Positions 47,736 to 59,364 of a stretch of DNA of 64,000 bases are shown here, one piece after another. This DNA comes from Laguncularia racemosa. Lineage: Eukaryota > Streptophyta > Magnoliopsida > Myrtales > Combretaceae. Every line of letters starts with the position of its first letter. The stretch's first letter is position 1. The translations under genes and the position numbers were made by a program. The stretch is from positions 558,001-622,000 of the forward strand of contig JBBMOL010000066.1 of NCBI GenBank assembly GCA_037954665.1, given 5' to 3'. A model generated the notes under the pieces. It was given only the letters and a program-made list of their open reading frames with translations. It was not told the DNA's origin and searched no databases.

Positions 47736-49600
47736 GAGGTAATGGAGTTGAGGTTATGTAAGTTAAGAAAAAAAAAAGATGCAAAATGAAAAGGCAAAGA
47801 AACTTAGATCATCTAATAGTAGGTATGGCATTTTATCAAGTATTTCTCATCCTTAAAAAAATATATGTTTCAATAATTAATTATGATTCAAAACATCAAC
47901 CGTTGAACTGGTTTTTGATGATTGAAAAATTTCCAACCAAAACGTATGGCTTCATTTAATGATTATTTTGACTGGAGGGATCAACTGAAGTGAACCGAGT
48001 TGTCACACCCTTTTAACAATGGCACCATTCTCAACTCTCGACAAAAACAATCACACAATAAGGATTGGAGAGGGAGATAATGCTTGACTCAACATAATAA
48101 TATGGACACCGATATACGATCATTTATATGGATATAGAGACTCCACATATAATATATTTTAACAAAATTATATAGATGAACGTAAAACCCTCACAATATA
48201 CAGCCAATCTGAGTATGGTTAAAATCGTCATAATTATATTTACGAGCAGTTAATTATTTGTGATTTGTAATTATTGATAACATGCATTCTACAATAGATA
48301 ACACATTAACATGATTTACACAATTTTAGAAAGAAGGAGATTGTCGATAAGTCGCTTTTGTTAAAGGTTATCGTGTAATTTGAATGTGATATAATGTTTA
48401 TTTGCCTTTTTCTTTCTTTTTTTTTTTTTTGTTAAACTGCAAATACACCTTTTATATTTCATGTTATGTTCATTTAGCCTTTTTTATCTTTAAAGTTGAA
48501 CAATTAGATATCTAAATATTTAAAAATAGTTTTTTTTTTTTTTTGTCCCTTATATCATCCTTTTGCCCTTTAAAAATAAGAAAAAGTGTTTTTAATATTT
48601 TCAGTTATTTTATCCTATAGCAATACAGTAAAATAAGATTTAAAAGTATATTTTATTTTTAATAATTTAGAGTTTAAATACTCAATTTTAAAGATAATGA
48701 TTCTAGACAAGCATTTGTAAGAGAATATATTTTAAAAACAAAGAAAGGTAAAAGATTAAACCTTCTAAATATTAATAAGTAAATTAGAGTATCTATTTAT
48801 CTTTTCTACCTTGGCGGAGTTTTGGAATAAAAATATTTTGAATGGATAATTTTTTTTTTTTTCAATATCATGTAACGTATCCATTAAAGATTTAAAACAA
48901 GATAAAATGGTTGGATAAAAAAAAAAGCACATTAGGAAGAAGAATGAAAAGTCGAGCGTTGACATCCATATCAAGAAAGACCAAGTAATCTCAAAAACAC
49001 GGATTGGATTATTTCCTCGACAAATCGAGGCCGTTTCTCGTCACTGGATGGGCACATCCGCGCCTGACCGGTTGATTTATCGATTCCTTCGTAAGACAAA
49101 AGAGAGACCACCATACCATACCATGATTAGTCAAGATGATGTCTTGGCAACAACGACACAATCAAATAAAATAAGAAAACAGAACTACTATTGGTGCCAC
49201 CTGCGAAGGGAGGGCTTACCATCAACTTCCCACCGTGAACCTTGTTTCGTGTCCCGTAATATGAAATTGTTCGAAGGATTTTCATGCGAGATTGAGTTTC
49301 TTGATAGTGATGTTTATTCATAATAATGCTAGGATTACGGTAACCCTTTTTGAAATTATGTCTACACCCTAAAGCCTAATTCCAAAGGTTTCTACTTTGA
49401 GTGCCGTTTCAGATATTATCTATATTATTAAATCTAAACTCAATATAGCAAAGAAAGTCAACGAACTTCAATGAAATAAATAATTGAGAGGTGCAGTCTT
49501 CCCTCCTTCATCCGCCAGCTACCTCCACGGCTCCACAACCACACAAGCCTACCAACGTTATACCAACTTGCCACCCCGGACCACACGGTCCTCTCCCTCT
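47736..49600. other. Intergenic region with one unassigned GC-richer patch
   Basis: No gene is supported. At 48950-49325 the base composition is less AT-rich and a 91-codon plus-strand frame (49048-49323) exists, but it has no recognised domain and begins at an arbitrary ATG. Confidence 0.3.
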
Positions 49601-49601
49601 T

Positions 49602-49625
49602 TCTCTCTCTCTCTCTCTCTCTCTC
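49602..49625. repeat. (CT)n microsatellite
   Basis: About twelve CT units within a pyrimidine-rich tract (about 49580-49640). Such tracts also occur in plant 5' UTRs, but no coding exon follows here. Confidence 0.85.
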
Positions 49626-49933
49626 GATCTTCTTGTCAACTGTGGAGGTGATTAATTACACACCCTTCCCTCTCACTTGCAGAGAAAGAGAGTGAGAAAT
49701 TCTGTATTTCTTGAAATCTTGACAAATCAACTATGTGATTGGAATAGAGCAAACATAAAGTTAAGGAATACGAAAGAGGCGGAGATAAGGATTCCTATAA
49801 TATTTTGTTTATGTAATTTTTAGTAGAATATGATATTTCTAAATTTTAAAATTGTGTGGTAAATTTTTCCAACAAGTATACATATTGTATTCATTTTTAC
49901 TATAATATTGGAATGAGCCATTTCTATCTCATT

Positions 49934-50105
49934 GACCTTAGCTTATAATGAATTATCTACTATCCAATCAGACTCTAGTGTTGTGACTTGTTTAAAAATT
50001 TATAGTACTTAAGAAAAACTTGACTGATGCCAAAGTTTGAGTAAGAAGTAGAATTAAAGTTGATTAGATAGCAAATAGTTCATTATAAGTTAAAGTCACC
50101 AAGAA
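49934..50105. mobile_element. Short inverted-repeat element (MITE-like)
   Basis: The left arm GACCTTAGCTTATAATGAAT...CTATCCAATCA and the right arm read on the opposite strand (GACTTTAACTTATAATGAAC...CTATCTAATCA) match over about 40 bases around a spacer of about 80 bases. Confidence 0.5.
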
Positions 50106-51532
50106 GACTCATATAACTAATACAAATGTCTCACCTCAATGTGATGGTAAAAGGGATTGAATTACATATTTTTTCTAGAAATTTATTATACTTATTTTTA
50201 AAATTAAAAGTACTTTATGATGTCGATATTGGCATCACCAGAACATTAAAGGACTTGTCGTCTTCATCTCCCTTTAATTTTTGAACTTTATATTCCTCTT
50301 CATTCAAATTATATGCTTCAATATCTCATGATTTCAAGAAGGTCAAGACCATGATTATTGCAATATAACACATAGGAGTAACATTACATAAATAAAGATA
50401 AATGGTGATTGCAATATGAGTTATAGAGATACTTGCAAAATGATGCAGTGTGAAGTGATAATACAAAATATGAGGAAATAATAAACTTATAATATTTAAT
50501 AATGATCAATAATACTCTGTCTATTACAATGCTTATATGGTATTTATAAACTTAAAACCCTAAAATTAATAAGAAAACTAAATGAAAGAAAACATGACAC
50601 CAAAATAACTTTCCCAAACCTAATGAGGAAATAAAATAAAATAGGAAAGGAAATAGAAAAATAGCTTCCCTAAATGTAATAAACAAAATAAAATGAAAAA
50701 GTAAATAGAATATTAACTTTCCTAAATAGGCTAAGATTCTTTAACAATTTTAATACTTTGGCACATGCTAATATGAGTTAATTTGGCTTATCTACGAGCT
50801 TCAAAAATAGCTTATGACTTTTAGGAACCTGACTAGCAATGTTTTTGAACAATTTCTTACTTCCAACTTTCAAATATATTCAATGAACTTCTAATTCCGA
50901 CTGCCCTTGCCTTTGATATCATTTCTTATGCTTCTAATATTGATGACCCAATTGTTACATATATTATAAATCTAACTCACCCACTAACCCATGTCATAAA
51001 AAATTATAATATGTGGAAAATGTTGACTCTAGTAATGATGCTATTATATATATTTTAATGACTTTGTCGTAGTCCTATATTATCTTTTCACATAATTGTA
51101 ACTATAGTATGTTTTTACCTAGACTCACATTCTCGTTTATTTGTGATATTAAAATAATGATATAAATTACAAAGAAATTTCATTGTACTTCAATAAGATA
51201 ACCCAAGTAATAGGTTGTATTTTTTTTTATATTTTATGCAATATATATGTCTTTTATGTTAGGCAACCAATGTATGAAGTAAGGATGGGGTTACCAAGAC
51301 TAGAAAATGGATGAAATGAAGGAAAGAGAAAAAGTAAAAATGTAAACAATTAAAAAAAAATTCTTACATTGAGTTCTTAGATCAACCTAAGGGAAAACAT
51401 GGAAATTAAGAAAAAAATTTACCCAAATTGGTTCACAAGTCATAAAACCGTAACCTAGATTTTGTAACCTTGGCAATTCTTAAGAATTGCCATTAAAATC
51501 AAGGCCTCTAAGTTGAGTTAGGGTTTTATGAT
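50106..51532. other. AT-rich intergenic region, nothing recognisable
   Basis: No gene, RNA gene or clear repeat was seen. Confidence 0.45.
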
Positions 51533-52357
51533 TAGAGCTCTGCAAATGAGTTATGGCACACAAGTCAGTCCGTTTAATCCACTTAAAAAATGGGATAAGG
51601 TTGAAATTTTCAATCCATTTTAAAAGTCGACTAAATAAGCCTAGTCCATTTAACCTACAGGCAAAGTAGGTCAACCTGTTCAACTCTTGGGCTGACCCAT
51701 CAATCTAAGGACAAAAAAAAAAGTGGCATAACTTATCCTAACCATATGTTACATTCACAATATAATACTAAGTCACTAATTCATTTTACTTTTAAATTTA
51801 ATATAATAAATTACAAAACTTAAGCCATATATCATCATTCACCATCATATTTCTTACTCTTCTTTCTTACTTTTTTATCTTAGTCTTTTCATCTTACTTG
51901 TTGATTCTATCTTTTAATCTTTCCATCATTTTATAATATTCATATTATAAAGATGTTATAATTATAATATTTATATTATGATACAAAGTATTAAGTTAAT
52001 TCATCATATTGTTGTATAAACGATATAAGGTTATTATGGATTTTATATTTTGTATAATTTTAAATGAAAAAAAAATATTGTTAATGAGTTGTAGGTTAGC
52101 CTATATGACCCACTAAAATATATAAATCGATTAAATGAGTTATATTGGCCCACTTAACCCACTAAAATATATATATATGGGTTAAATGAGCTTACTTAAT
52201 AGGCTAACCCATTTAACCTACTAACTCATGTAGTTAAGTTAAGGCCAACAAATTCTAATCAATTTGTTAAATGGATCGTCATAGGTTGACCAGTTTAATT
52301 TGCAAGTCAAAGTAAGCTACGCTAAGTTGGCCTGTTTAACCCACTTGTATACCTCTA
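51533..52357. mobile_element. Non-autonomous hAT-like element, 0.8 kb
   Basis: The ends match as inverted repeats at 16 of 21 positions (TAGAGCTCTGCAAATGAGTT at left, TAGAGGTATACAAGTGGGTT from the right). The subterminal regions are full of GGTTAAC/GTTTAACCCACTT-type words in both orientations, as in plant hAT elements. There is no transposase. The 8-bp flanks differ (TTTATGAT and CTCGTGAC), so the target duplication has decayed or the ends are slightly off. Confidence 0.62.
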
Positions 52358-52429
52358 CTCGTGACCAACTATACCCCTACAATATAGTCTCTCTCTTCTC
52401 GAGATAAAGGTACTATGAGTTTCTAAATT

Positions 52430-52690
52430 TTCAACTTTTAAGAATTTAGTATGTAAACTCTTACTTTTTATAATATAATATTTGTGCTTTTAATTTTGTT
52501 GCAATTTTGTGTTAATACTTTTAATTTAATTAGCAATTTGGTGTCTAAATGTTTACTAAAAATACAACCAAATTAAAAGTACATATACTAAATTCTCAAA
52601 GAAAAAAAATTATATACTAAATTCTCAAAGAAAAAAAATTAAATACTAAATTATTAAAAATTAAAAATACAGACATTTATGATGCATTAA
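52430..52690. mobile_element. MITE-like inverted repeat with an internal 29-bp tandem repeat
   Basis: The arms contain AATTTAGTAT / ATACTAAATT in inverted orientation near both ends. Inside the right arm the unit ATACTAAATTCTCAAAGAAA + nine bases is repeated with a period of 29 (starts 52585, 52614, partial at 52643). Confidence 0.5.
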
Positions 52691-53403
52691 GCATTTATCT
52701 CCTTCCTTTCCCTATCGACGTCTATATTGCACTTTGTTTTGATTTAAAACAAACCGTGAAATTGGAATGCATGCCAGCTTAAACAGTAAACCTAACCCCA
52801 TTTTAGAGTTTCTCATTTCATATATCTTCTCTATTCGTAGCCTTTTCTCTTTTCTCTTTTTAACTTTCTCTTAGTCTAGATTTAGCATCAAACGTCACAC
52901 AAAATACAACATTAATGGCATTGTTTTACTATTTTTTTTTTTCATTTTTCCTCCTTTAATTATTTTATCATTTTTATTTACTTTCTCACTTGCTTTAAAT
53001 TTAAATTTCTCATTTTCCTTTTTATATTCTCATATTTCAGCGATGTGAGCATCCCGTGCTCAATTTAAAAAATTGACAGAACCGGTATATTCACATGTTC
53101 TCACTGATGGCTGCTATAATTTATACATCCTTGCAAGGTGAATCTAATTTAGAGGGTTCATGTAGACGGTTTTCAAACTTATTACATTATAATACATAAT
53201 TTTGAAAATTATTATTATTATTATTATTATTCTGAAGTTTTATTTTGTGATAATATCTTTTCAATATTGTCTTGAGGTCTTTAACATTTCCTAAAATGCT
53301 ACAATTTTTATTATTCTTACGTGTCTTTACATGATATTATGCCCCATTGTTTTACAAATAATAAAACAGACAGTTGTTCCGGCCATTTTCAAGTTTGATG
53401 GCC
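52691..53403. other. Intergenic region
   Basis: No gene was found. It contains a (TTA/ATT)n run at 53208-53231. Confidence 0.45.
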
Positions 53404-53408
53404 AAACG
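53404..53408. repeat. Target-site duplication of E3 (left copy, AAACG)
   Basis: AAACG is repeated exactly at 59360-59364. Confidence 0.92.
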
Positions 53409-54073
53409 TGATGGAGACAGGGGATACACGGCCGTGCTATAAATGATGGGGACTGGGAACACGGCGGACACACGGCCGTGCATATAGACCGTGTATCCAA
53501 TTCAGAGCCACAGACGTATACACGGCTTCCTCACACGGCTAGGAGACAACCGTGCTTCGCGATCGTGTCCTCAGACAGAATTCCACAGAAGTATACACGG
53601 CCCCACACATGGCCGTGTATCGTGACCGTGTATAACGATCGAGTATCCCACAGAGGCTGACATGGTTCCGGGCACGGCTTGGGACATGGCTTGCGGAACT
53701 TTCACAGAATCATACACGGCTTAGAGGCACGGCCGTGTATGAGACCGTGTACTAGGCTTATCACTTGCCCAGAAGTATACACGGCCTGGAGGCACGGCCG
53801 TGTATGCGACAATTTATAGGCGTGTATTTTATTATTTATTTTCACGTGTACGCTTAGATTTTCCCCTTTTAGATATTTTACGGGGCCATATAAATACTCT
53901 TTTGTCAGATAGATTAGGGTTACGTTTTAATATACATTTGAATACACTTTGAGAGAGAGTTTTCTCCAATTATCGGGTTGTGCGCAACCTAATTTGCATC
54001 AAAGCGTGTGTCTTTGTTGTGTGAAACCAATCCAATTTCGGATTCGTTTCGTTTTAGCTTCCGCGCTGCGTCA
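53409..54073 (+). repeat. E3 5' LTR
   Basis: 665 bases, TGATGGAGACAGGGG...GCTGCGTCA. The first 420 bases are packed with CACGGC/GCCGTG half-sites, several joined as the 10-base palindrome CACGGCCGTG. A TATAAATA box lies at 53889-53896 (CCATATAAATACTC). Confidence 0.95.
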
Positions 54074-54076
54074 GTT

Positions 54077-54088
54077 TGGTATCAGAGC
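54077..54088 (+). other. E3 primer binding site
   Basis: TGGTATCAGAGC, complementary to initiator-Met tRNA, three bases after the LTR. Confidence 0.92.
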
Positions 54089-54107
54089 AAGGTTATTTCC
54101 TGCGGAG

Positions 54108-55292
54108 ATGTCGGCTAACGACGGTGTTGATGGCGGTCGTGTTCTTGACGGTGTTCAAGATACGAGGTTTCAAGGGAACCATCAATGGGTTCCTAGGGCA
54201 GAGTTCGACGCAATGCATCAGAAGGTCGGGCGTATGGAACGGCGCCTTGATGAACTGATCGAGCGTTTCGATGCTCTGGTGGTTGACCCCAATAGGGTTG
54301 GAGGCGCTGGCAGAAATCCACCACGTGCGGTGGAAGAATTCGGGGGACGCGTGATCCGACCTGTCGTTGAGAACAGGTGGGGGCGTGTGGAGAGTGAAGA
54401 GTCCAGCGAAGAGAGTGACGATACGTACGAAAGTAGACCGCAGCGAGGACGTGGTGGAAGAGGCGGTGGTCATCGGATGGCTCCTCATGGAAACTATCCT
54501 AGAGAAGTTGATCACAGGAGGAACCGTGGGGGTTATGATCACGGGGATGGCGGAGACTACCGGTTGAAGGTTGATATTCCTTGGTTCGATGGCAGTCTCA
54601 ACATCGAAGGCGTCCTGGATTGGTTGGCGGAAGTGGACCGGTTCTTCGACTACATGGAAATTCCCGAGGATCGTCGGGTAAGGCTGGTGGCGTGCAGGTT
54701 GAAGAGTGGTGCTTCGGCATGGTGGGAGAGATTGCAAAGTAGGAGGCAGCGGGAAGGAAGGCACCCGGTAAGGTCATGGTATCGCATGAAGCAGCTGCTA
54801 CAACATGACTTCCTCCCGCCGGATTACGAGCAGATATTGTTCCAACAATATCAGCGGTGCCGCCAAGGACAACGTTCCGTGCATGAGTATACGGCGAAGT
54901 TCATGAGGCTGGCAGAACGGAATGATTTGAGGGAAAGCGAGGGTCAGCAAGTTGCGAGGTATGTAGAAAGGCTAAAATTACAAATCAAAGATAAGATTGG
55001 GGTGACGATGGTGAGAACCCTCGTTGAAGCAAAGAACTTGGCTCTCCGAGCCGAGCTTGTGTTGCAGGAGCAAGGGAATAGATACGGGGGAGGACGGAAA
55101 GGGTATGTAGGCGAAGCTACAGGTGGTGGTAGCCGACCGACACTTGAGAAAAGTCGAGTTACACCATATAAACCAACGGAGGACATGTCTAGGAGGGAGG
55201 AGAAAAGTGAGGGGAAGAAGCCGATGGAGCCGAAAGGAGTTCAAAGACAGAACAATCCTTATGCCAAACCCATATTGGGCAAGTGTTTCTGA
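54108..55292 (+). CDS. E3 gag (structural protein), ending at a stop inside its zinc knuckle
   Basis: Starts MSANDGVDGGRV 20 bases after the primer site; the open frame further upstream lies in the LTR and is not used. 394 codons. An N-terminal coiled-coil-like stretch (about residues 30-65, KVGRMERRLDELIERFDAL) is followed by an arginine/glycine-rich segment (about 105-145). The retrotransposon gag domain (about 155-310) carries VDIPWFDGS, VDRFFDYM, ASAWWERL, SWYRMKQLL and DYEQILFQQY. The first cysteine of the CCHC knuckle is followed by F and then TGA at codon 395, where E1 has an arginine. The rest of the knuckle (C, GH, C) continues in the same frame. Gag as terminated here would lack nucleic-acid binding through the knuckle. 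Confidence 0.9.
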   Translation: MSANDGVDGGRVLDGVQDTRFQGNHQWVPRAEFDAMHQKVGRMERRLDELIERFDALVVDPNRVGGAGRNPPRAVEEFGGRVIRPVVENRWGRVESEESSEESDDTYESRPQRGRGGRGGGHRMAPHGNYPREVDHRRNRGGYDHGDGGDYRLKVDIPWFDGSLNIEGVLDWLAEVDRFFDYMEIPEDRRVRLVACRLKSGASAWWERLQSRRQREGRHPVRSWYRMKQLLQHDFLPPDYEQILFQQYQRCRQGQRSVHEYTAKFMRLAERNDLRESEGQQVARYVERLKLQIKDKIGVTMVRTLVEAKNLALRAELVLQEQGNRYGGGRKGYVGEATGGGSRPTLEKSRVTPYKPTEDMSRREEKSEGKKPMEPKGVQRQNNPYAKPILGKCF

Positions 55293-58200
55293 TGCAACCA
55301 ACCGGGTCATCGATCAAACGAATGCCCAGCGAGGAAGAGCGTCAACATCCTCGATAGGGAAGATGATGAGGAAATTTGCTGTGAGCCCGATGGAGAGGGA
55401 GAGTACTATGAGGAAGAAGAAGAAGCAGCGGAGCCATCATATGTAATTCGGCGTTTGATACTCACTCCAAAACAGGAAGAGTTCATGCAAAGGCACCAAT
55501 TGTTTCGCACACGGTGTACGATCATGGGGAAGCTATTTGAGTTGATTGTAGACAGCGGCAGTTGCGAGAACATCGTAGGAAAGGAGGTTGTAACACAACT
55601 GCAGCTACCCGTTGAGAAGCACCCGAATCCTTATACTATTGGTTGGATCAAGGCCGCCGAGAAAATTGAAGTTAAGGAGAGATGCAGGGTACCTTTCTCA
55701 ATAGGGAAGTACTGGGATGAAGCATTCTGCGACATTGTAGACATAGATGCTTGCCACATCTTGTTTGGGAGGCCATGGCAGTTTGACGTGGACGCGCAAC
55801 ATGTGGGCAAAGAAAATGTCTACTGGTTAGAGAAGGAGGGTGTGAAGTACACCTTATTACCATTGAAGAGGGAAGGACGTGCTAAAGGGAAGAAGGTTGA
55901 GAGTCGCTCATTCTTAACTGTCACTCAATCCGAGAAGGAAGTGATGGACGACTTGAGGGAATCGCGGGTAGTACACGCCCTCATTGTGAAAGGAGTGACT
56001 GAAGGAGGGGAAGAACTTGATAGAGAAGTGCCAGGGGCGGTGAAGGATCTTCTTGAAGAGTTCAAGGAAGTGATCCCAGACGACCTACCCGAGGGACTAC
56101 CTCCTTTGAGGGATATTCAACACCTGATTGACCTGGTGCCCGGGGCTAGTCTCCCAAACCTCCCGCATTACAGAATGAGTCCTAAGGAAGCCGGGATTCT
56201 CCAGGAGAAGGTCCAAGAGCTTTTGGACAAAGGTTTCATCCGGGATAGCCTAAGCCCATGTGCGGTTCCGGCATTGTTAACTCCCAAGAAAGATAGGAGT
56301 TGGAGGATGTGTGTTGATAGCCGAGCTATCAACAAGATTACCATAGGGTATAAATTCCCTATACCCCGCATTAAGGATATGTTGGACCGCTTGAGTGGCG
56401 CTACTATTTTCTCCAAGATAGACTTACGGAGTGGATATCACCAGATTCGAATCCGTCCTGGAGACGAGTGGAAAACGGCGTTTAAGACCAAGGAGGGGCT
56501 GTATGAGTGGCTAGTGATGCCATTTGGGCTGAGTAACGCACCGAGCACCTTCATGAGAGTAATGAACCAGGTATTGAAACCTTTCAATGGTCGTTTTCTT
56601 GTAGTGTACTTTGATGATATTCTGATATACAGTAAATCCGAAGAAGAACACTTAGAACATCTAAGGTGTGTGTTATCTACATTAAAGGCGAATAAGTTGT
56701 TCGCCAATCTTAAAAAGTGCACCTTTATGTCAAGACGACTGTTGTTCCTGGGGTTTGTTGTTAGTAGTGAGGGAGTGATGGTAGATGACGAGAAGGTAAA
56801 AGCAATTAGGGAATGGCCTGTTCCAAGAACCGTAACGGAATTGAGAAGCTTCCTCGGCTTAGCCAGTTTCTACAGAAGGTTCATTAGGCATTTTAGTACT
56901 ATTGCTGTACCCTTGACCGAATGCCTAAAGAAGGGAAAGTTCCAATGGGGCGAAGAATCTAACTTGAGCTTCATGAACCTGAAGCAGAGATTGTGTAGCG
57001 CGCCTGTACTAGCTCTACCAGACTTTGAAAAATTGTTCGAAGTGGATTGCGATGCTAGTGGGGTCGGAGTAGGTGCAGTACTATCACAGGAGAAGAGACC
57101 GATAGCCTTTTACAATGAGAAGCTGTGCGAAGCAAGGAGGACTTGGTCTACCTATGATAAGGAGTTCTACGTCGTGGTAAGGGCCCTTAAAGTGTGGGAA
57201 CACTACCTGGTTGGGAAAGAGTTTGTTTTGTATTCGGATTGTGGGGCTCTTAAACATTTGAGTGGTCAGACCCGAATTAGTAAGGATATGCACGCCGGGT
57301 GGATTGAGTTTTTGCAGAGGTTTCCTTTCAGGTTGATGCACAAGTCAGGTGTGCAAAACAAAGTCGCGGACGCCCTGAGTAGAAGAGCGAATGTCCTGCT
57401 TACTTTGAGTACAGACATTGTCGGCTTTGAAAAGCTAAAGGAACTGTACGAGAATGATGGCGACTTTAAGGACACTTGGATTAAGTGTGCCAACAGGGAA
57501 CCGTGTGACGATTACCATATACATGAGGGATATTTGATGAAAGGGAACCAGTTGTGCATTCCCGAATCTTCTTTGCGGGAAAAGCTTATCAAGGACTTGC
57601 ATGGTGGAGGATTGGCGGGACATATGGGTAGAGATAAGACATTAGCTGCAGTTACCGCCAGATACTTTTGGCCTCGGTTGAGGAGGGATGTGTACCGGAT
57701 TGTGGAAAGGTGCTACATTTGTCAAGTGTCTAAGGGGCAATCCCAAAACACTGGTTTATACACTCCTCTCCCCGTGCCTTCAAACATTTGGGAGGATTTG
57801 TCGATGGACTTCATACTGGGTTTGCCTTGTACCCAACGAGGTGCTGACTCTGTGTTTGTTGTAGTTGACAGGTTCTCCAAGATGGCTCATTTCATCCCAT
57901 GCAGGAAGACCGCCGACGCACGGGCTATTGCACGGTTGTTCTTCAAGGAAGTGGTGCGGCTGCATGGAGTCCCAAAGTCTATCACATCAGATAGGGATAG
58001 CAAATTCCTTAGTCACTTTTGGAAGACCCTCTGGTTTATGTTTGACTCCTCCCTGAATTACAGCAGCACCGCTCATCCTCAAACCGACGGGCAAACCGAG
58101 GTGACTAACAGAACCCTCGGAAACCTCATCAGAAGCATCTGCAGTGAGAAACCGGGACAGTGGGATCAAGCATTGGCTCAAGCCGAATTCGCTTACAACA

Positions 58201-58724
58201 GTTCTGTCCACCGAACTATTGGAAGGTCTCCATTCTCGGTGGTATACACAAAAACACCACAACATGCGCTAGACTTGCTCAAATTACCCAAGGACATGGT
58301 GGGCGATGTAGCAGCTAAACATATGGCAGAGCAACACCAAGCCACTACTGAAGAAGTTAAGCGAAAGATAGAGGAATCCAACACACAGTACAAAGGGAAT
58401 GCAGATAAGCATAGACGGCAGAAGCTCTTTGCAGTTGGCGATCAGGTAATGGTTTACCTTCGGAAGGAGCGATTCCCTGTAGGAAAGTATGGGAAACTTC
58501 AACCCAGGAAGTACGGTCCCTATGAAGTTGTACGCAAGATCAATGACAACGCATATGTTGTACAACTCCCGAAAGATATGAATATATCTTGCACTTTCAA
58601 TGTAGCGGACTTGTCACCTTTTCATGCCGATGATACTCCTCTATATCCGGATGAGAACTCGGGGTCAAGTTCTCCATTGGTGGGGGAGAATGATGGAGAC
58701 AGGGGACATACGGCCGTGCTATAA
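55293..58724 (+). pseudogene. E3 pol (protease, RT, RNase H, integrase), open but cut off from gag by one TGA
   Basis: Same frame as gag, without another stop until 58722-58724, which lies 34 bases inside the 3' LTR. Counting from the gag ATG: protease DSGS at 482-485, reverse transcriptase with YFDD at 834-837, RNase H with DCDASG and NKVADALSRR, integrase zinc site HGGGLAGH...CYIC, and integrase core D1234, D1295 and E1331 with the expected 35 residues between the last two. A C-terminal GDQVMVYLRKERF/FNVADLSPF segment follows. All catalytic residues are present. The only break seen is the TGA at 55290-55292, which looks like a CGA-to-TGA change. The last residues come from LTR sequence. Confidence 0.92.
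58679..58690 (+). other. E3 polypurine tract
   Basis: GGTGGGGGAGAA lies directly before the 3' LTR, within the pol frame. Confidence 0.78.
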
Positions 58725-59359
58725 ATGATGGGGACAGGGGACACACGGCCTGGACACACGGCCGTGCATATAGACCGTGTATCCAATTCAGAGCCACAGA
58801 CGTATACACGGCTTCCTCACACGGCTAGGAGACAACCGTGCTTCGCGACCGTGTCCTCAGACAGAATTCCACAGAAGTATACACGGCCCCACACATGGCC
58901 GTGTATCGTGACCATGTATAACGATCGAGTATCCCACAGAGGCTGACATGGTTCCGGGCACGGCTTGGGACACGACTTGCGGAACTTTCACAGAATCATA
59001 CACGGCTTAGAGGCACGGCCGTGTATGAGACCGTGTACTAGGCTTATCACTTGCCCAGAAGTATACACGGCCTGGAGGCACGGCCGTGTATGCGACAATT
59101 TATAGGCGTGTATTTTATTATTTATTTTCACGTGTACGCTTAGATTTTTCCCTTTTAGATATTTTACGGGGCCATATAAATACTCTTTTGTCAGCTAGAT
59201 TAGGGTTACGTTTTAATATATATTTGAATACACTTTGAGAGAGAGTTTTCTCCAATTATCGGGTTGTGCGCAACCTAATTTGCATCAAAGCATGTGTCTT
59301 TGTTGTGTGAAACCAATCCAATTTCGGATTCGTTTCGTTTTAGCTTCCGCGCTGCGTCA
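58691..59359 (+). repeat. E3 3' LTR
   Basis: 669 bases, nearly identical to the 5' LTR, with the TATA box at 59175-59182. It is followed by AAACG. Confidence 0.95.
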
Positions 59360-59364
59360 AAACG
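59360..59364. repeat. Target-site duplication of E3 (right copy, AAACG)
   Basis: Exact repeat of 53404-53408. Confidence 0.92.

Larger units (their letters stand above)
53409..59359 (+). mobile_element. E3: nearly intact Ty3/gypsy LTR retrotransposon
   Basis: A 5.95-kb element with paired LTRs, the 5-bp duplication AAACG, a tRNA-Met primer site, one continuous gag-pol frame (54108-58724) broken by a single TGA, and a purine tract before the 3' LTR. The LTRs differ by about a dozen substitutions and one cluster of small changes near the start (under 2% apart from that cluster), so insertion was recent. It is of the same family as E0: gag start, LTR motifs and the region before the 3' LTR all match. 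Overlap of the pol frame with the 3' LTR and the TGATG start fit the CRM-like chromoviruses, although no chromodomain is evident. Confidence 0.96.

Noticed and set aside
49580..49740. 5' UTR of a gene starting at the (CT)n tract
   Set aside because: No start codon with a supported frame or splice pattern follows on the plus strand.
53430..53815. CRISPR-like array
   Set aside because: Repeated CACGGC/GCCGTG motifs are irregularly spaced inside a retrotransposon LTR of a plant nuclear genome.
53949..54107. N-terminal extension of E3 gag by 53 codons
   Set aside because: This part of the frame lies in the 5' LTR and primer site. The conserved MSAND start at 54108 is shared with E0.
54093..54764. 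223-codon minus-strand frame
   Set aside because: Antisense of E3 gag; no motif.
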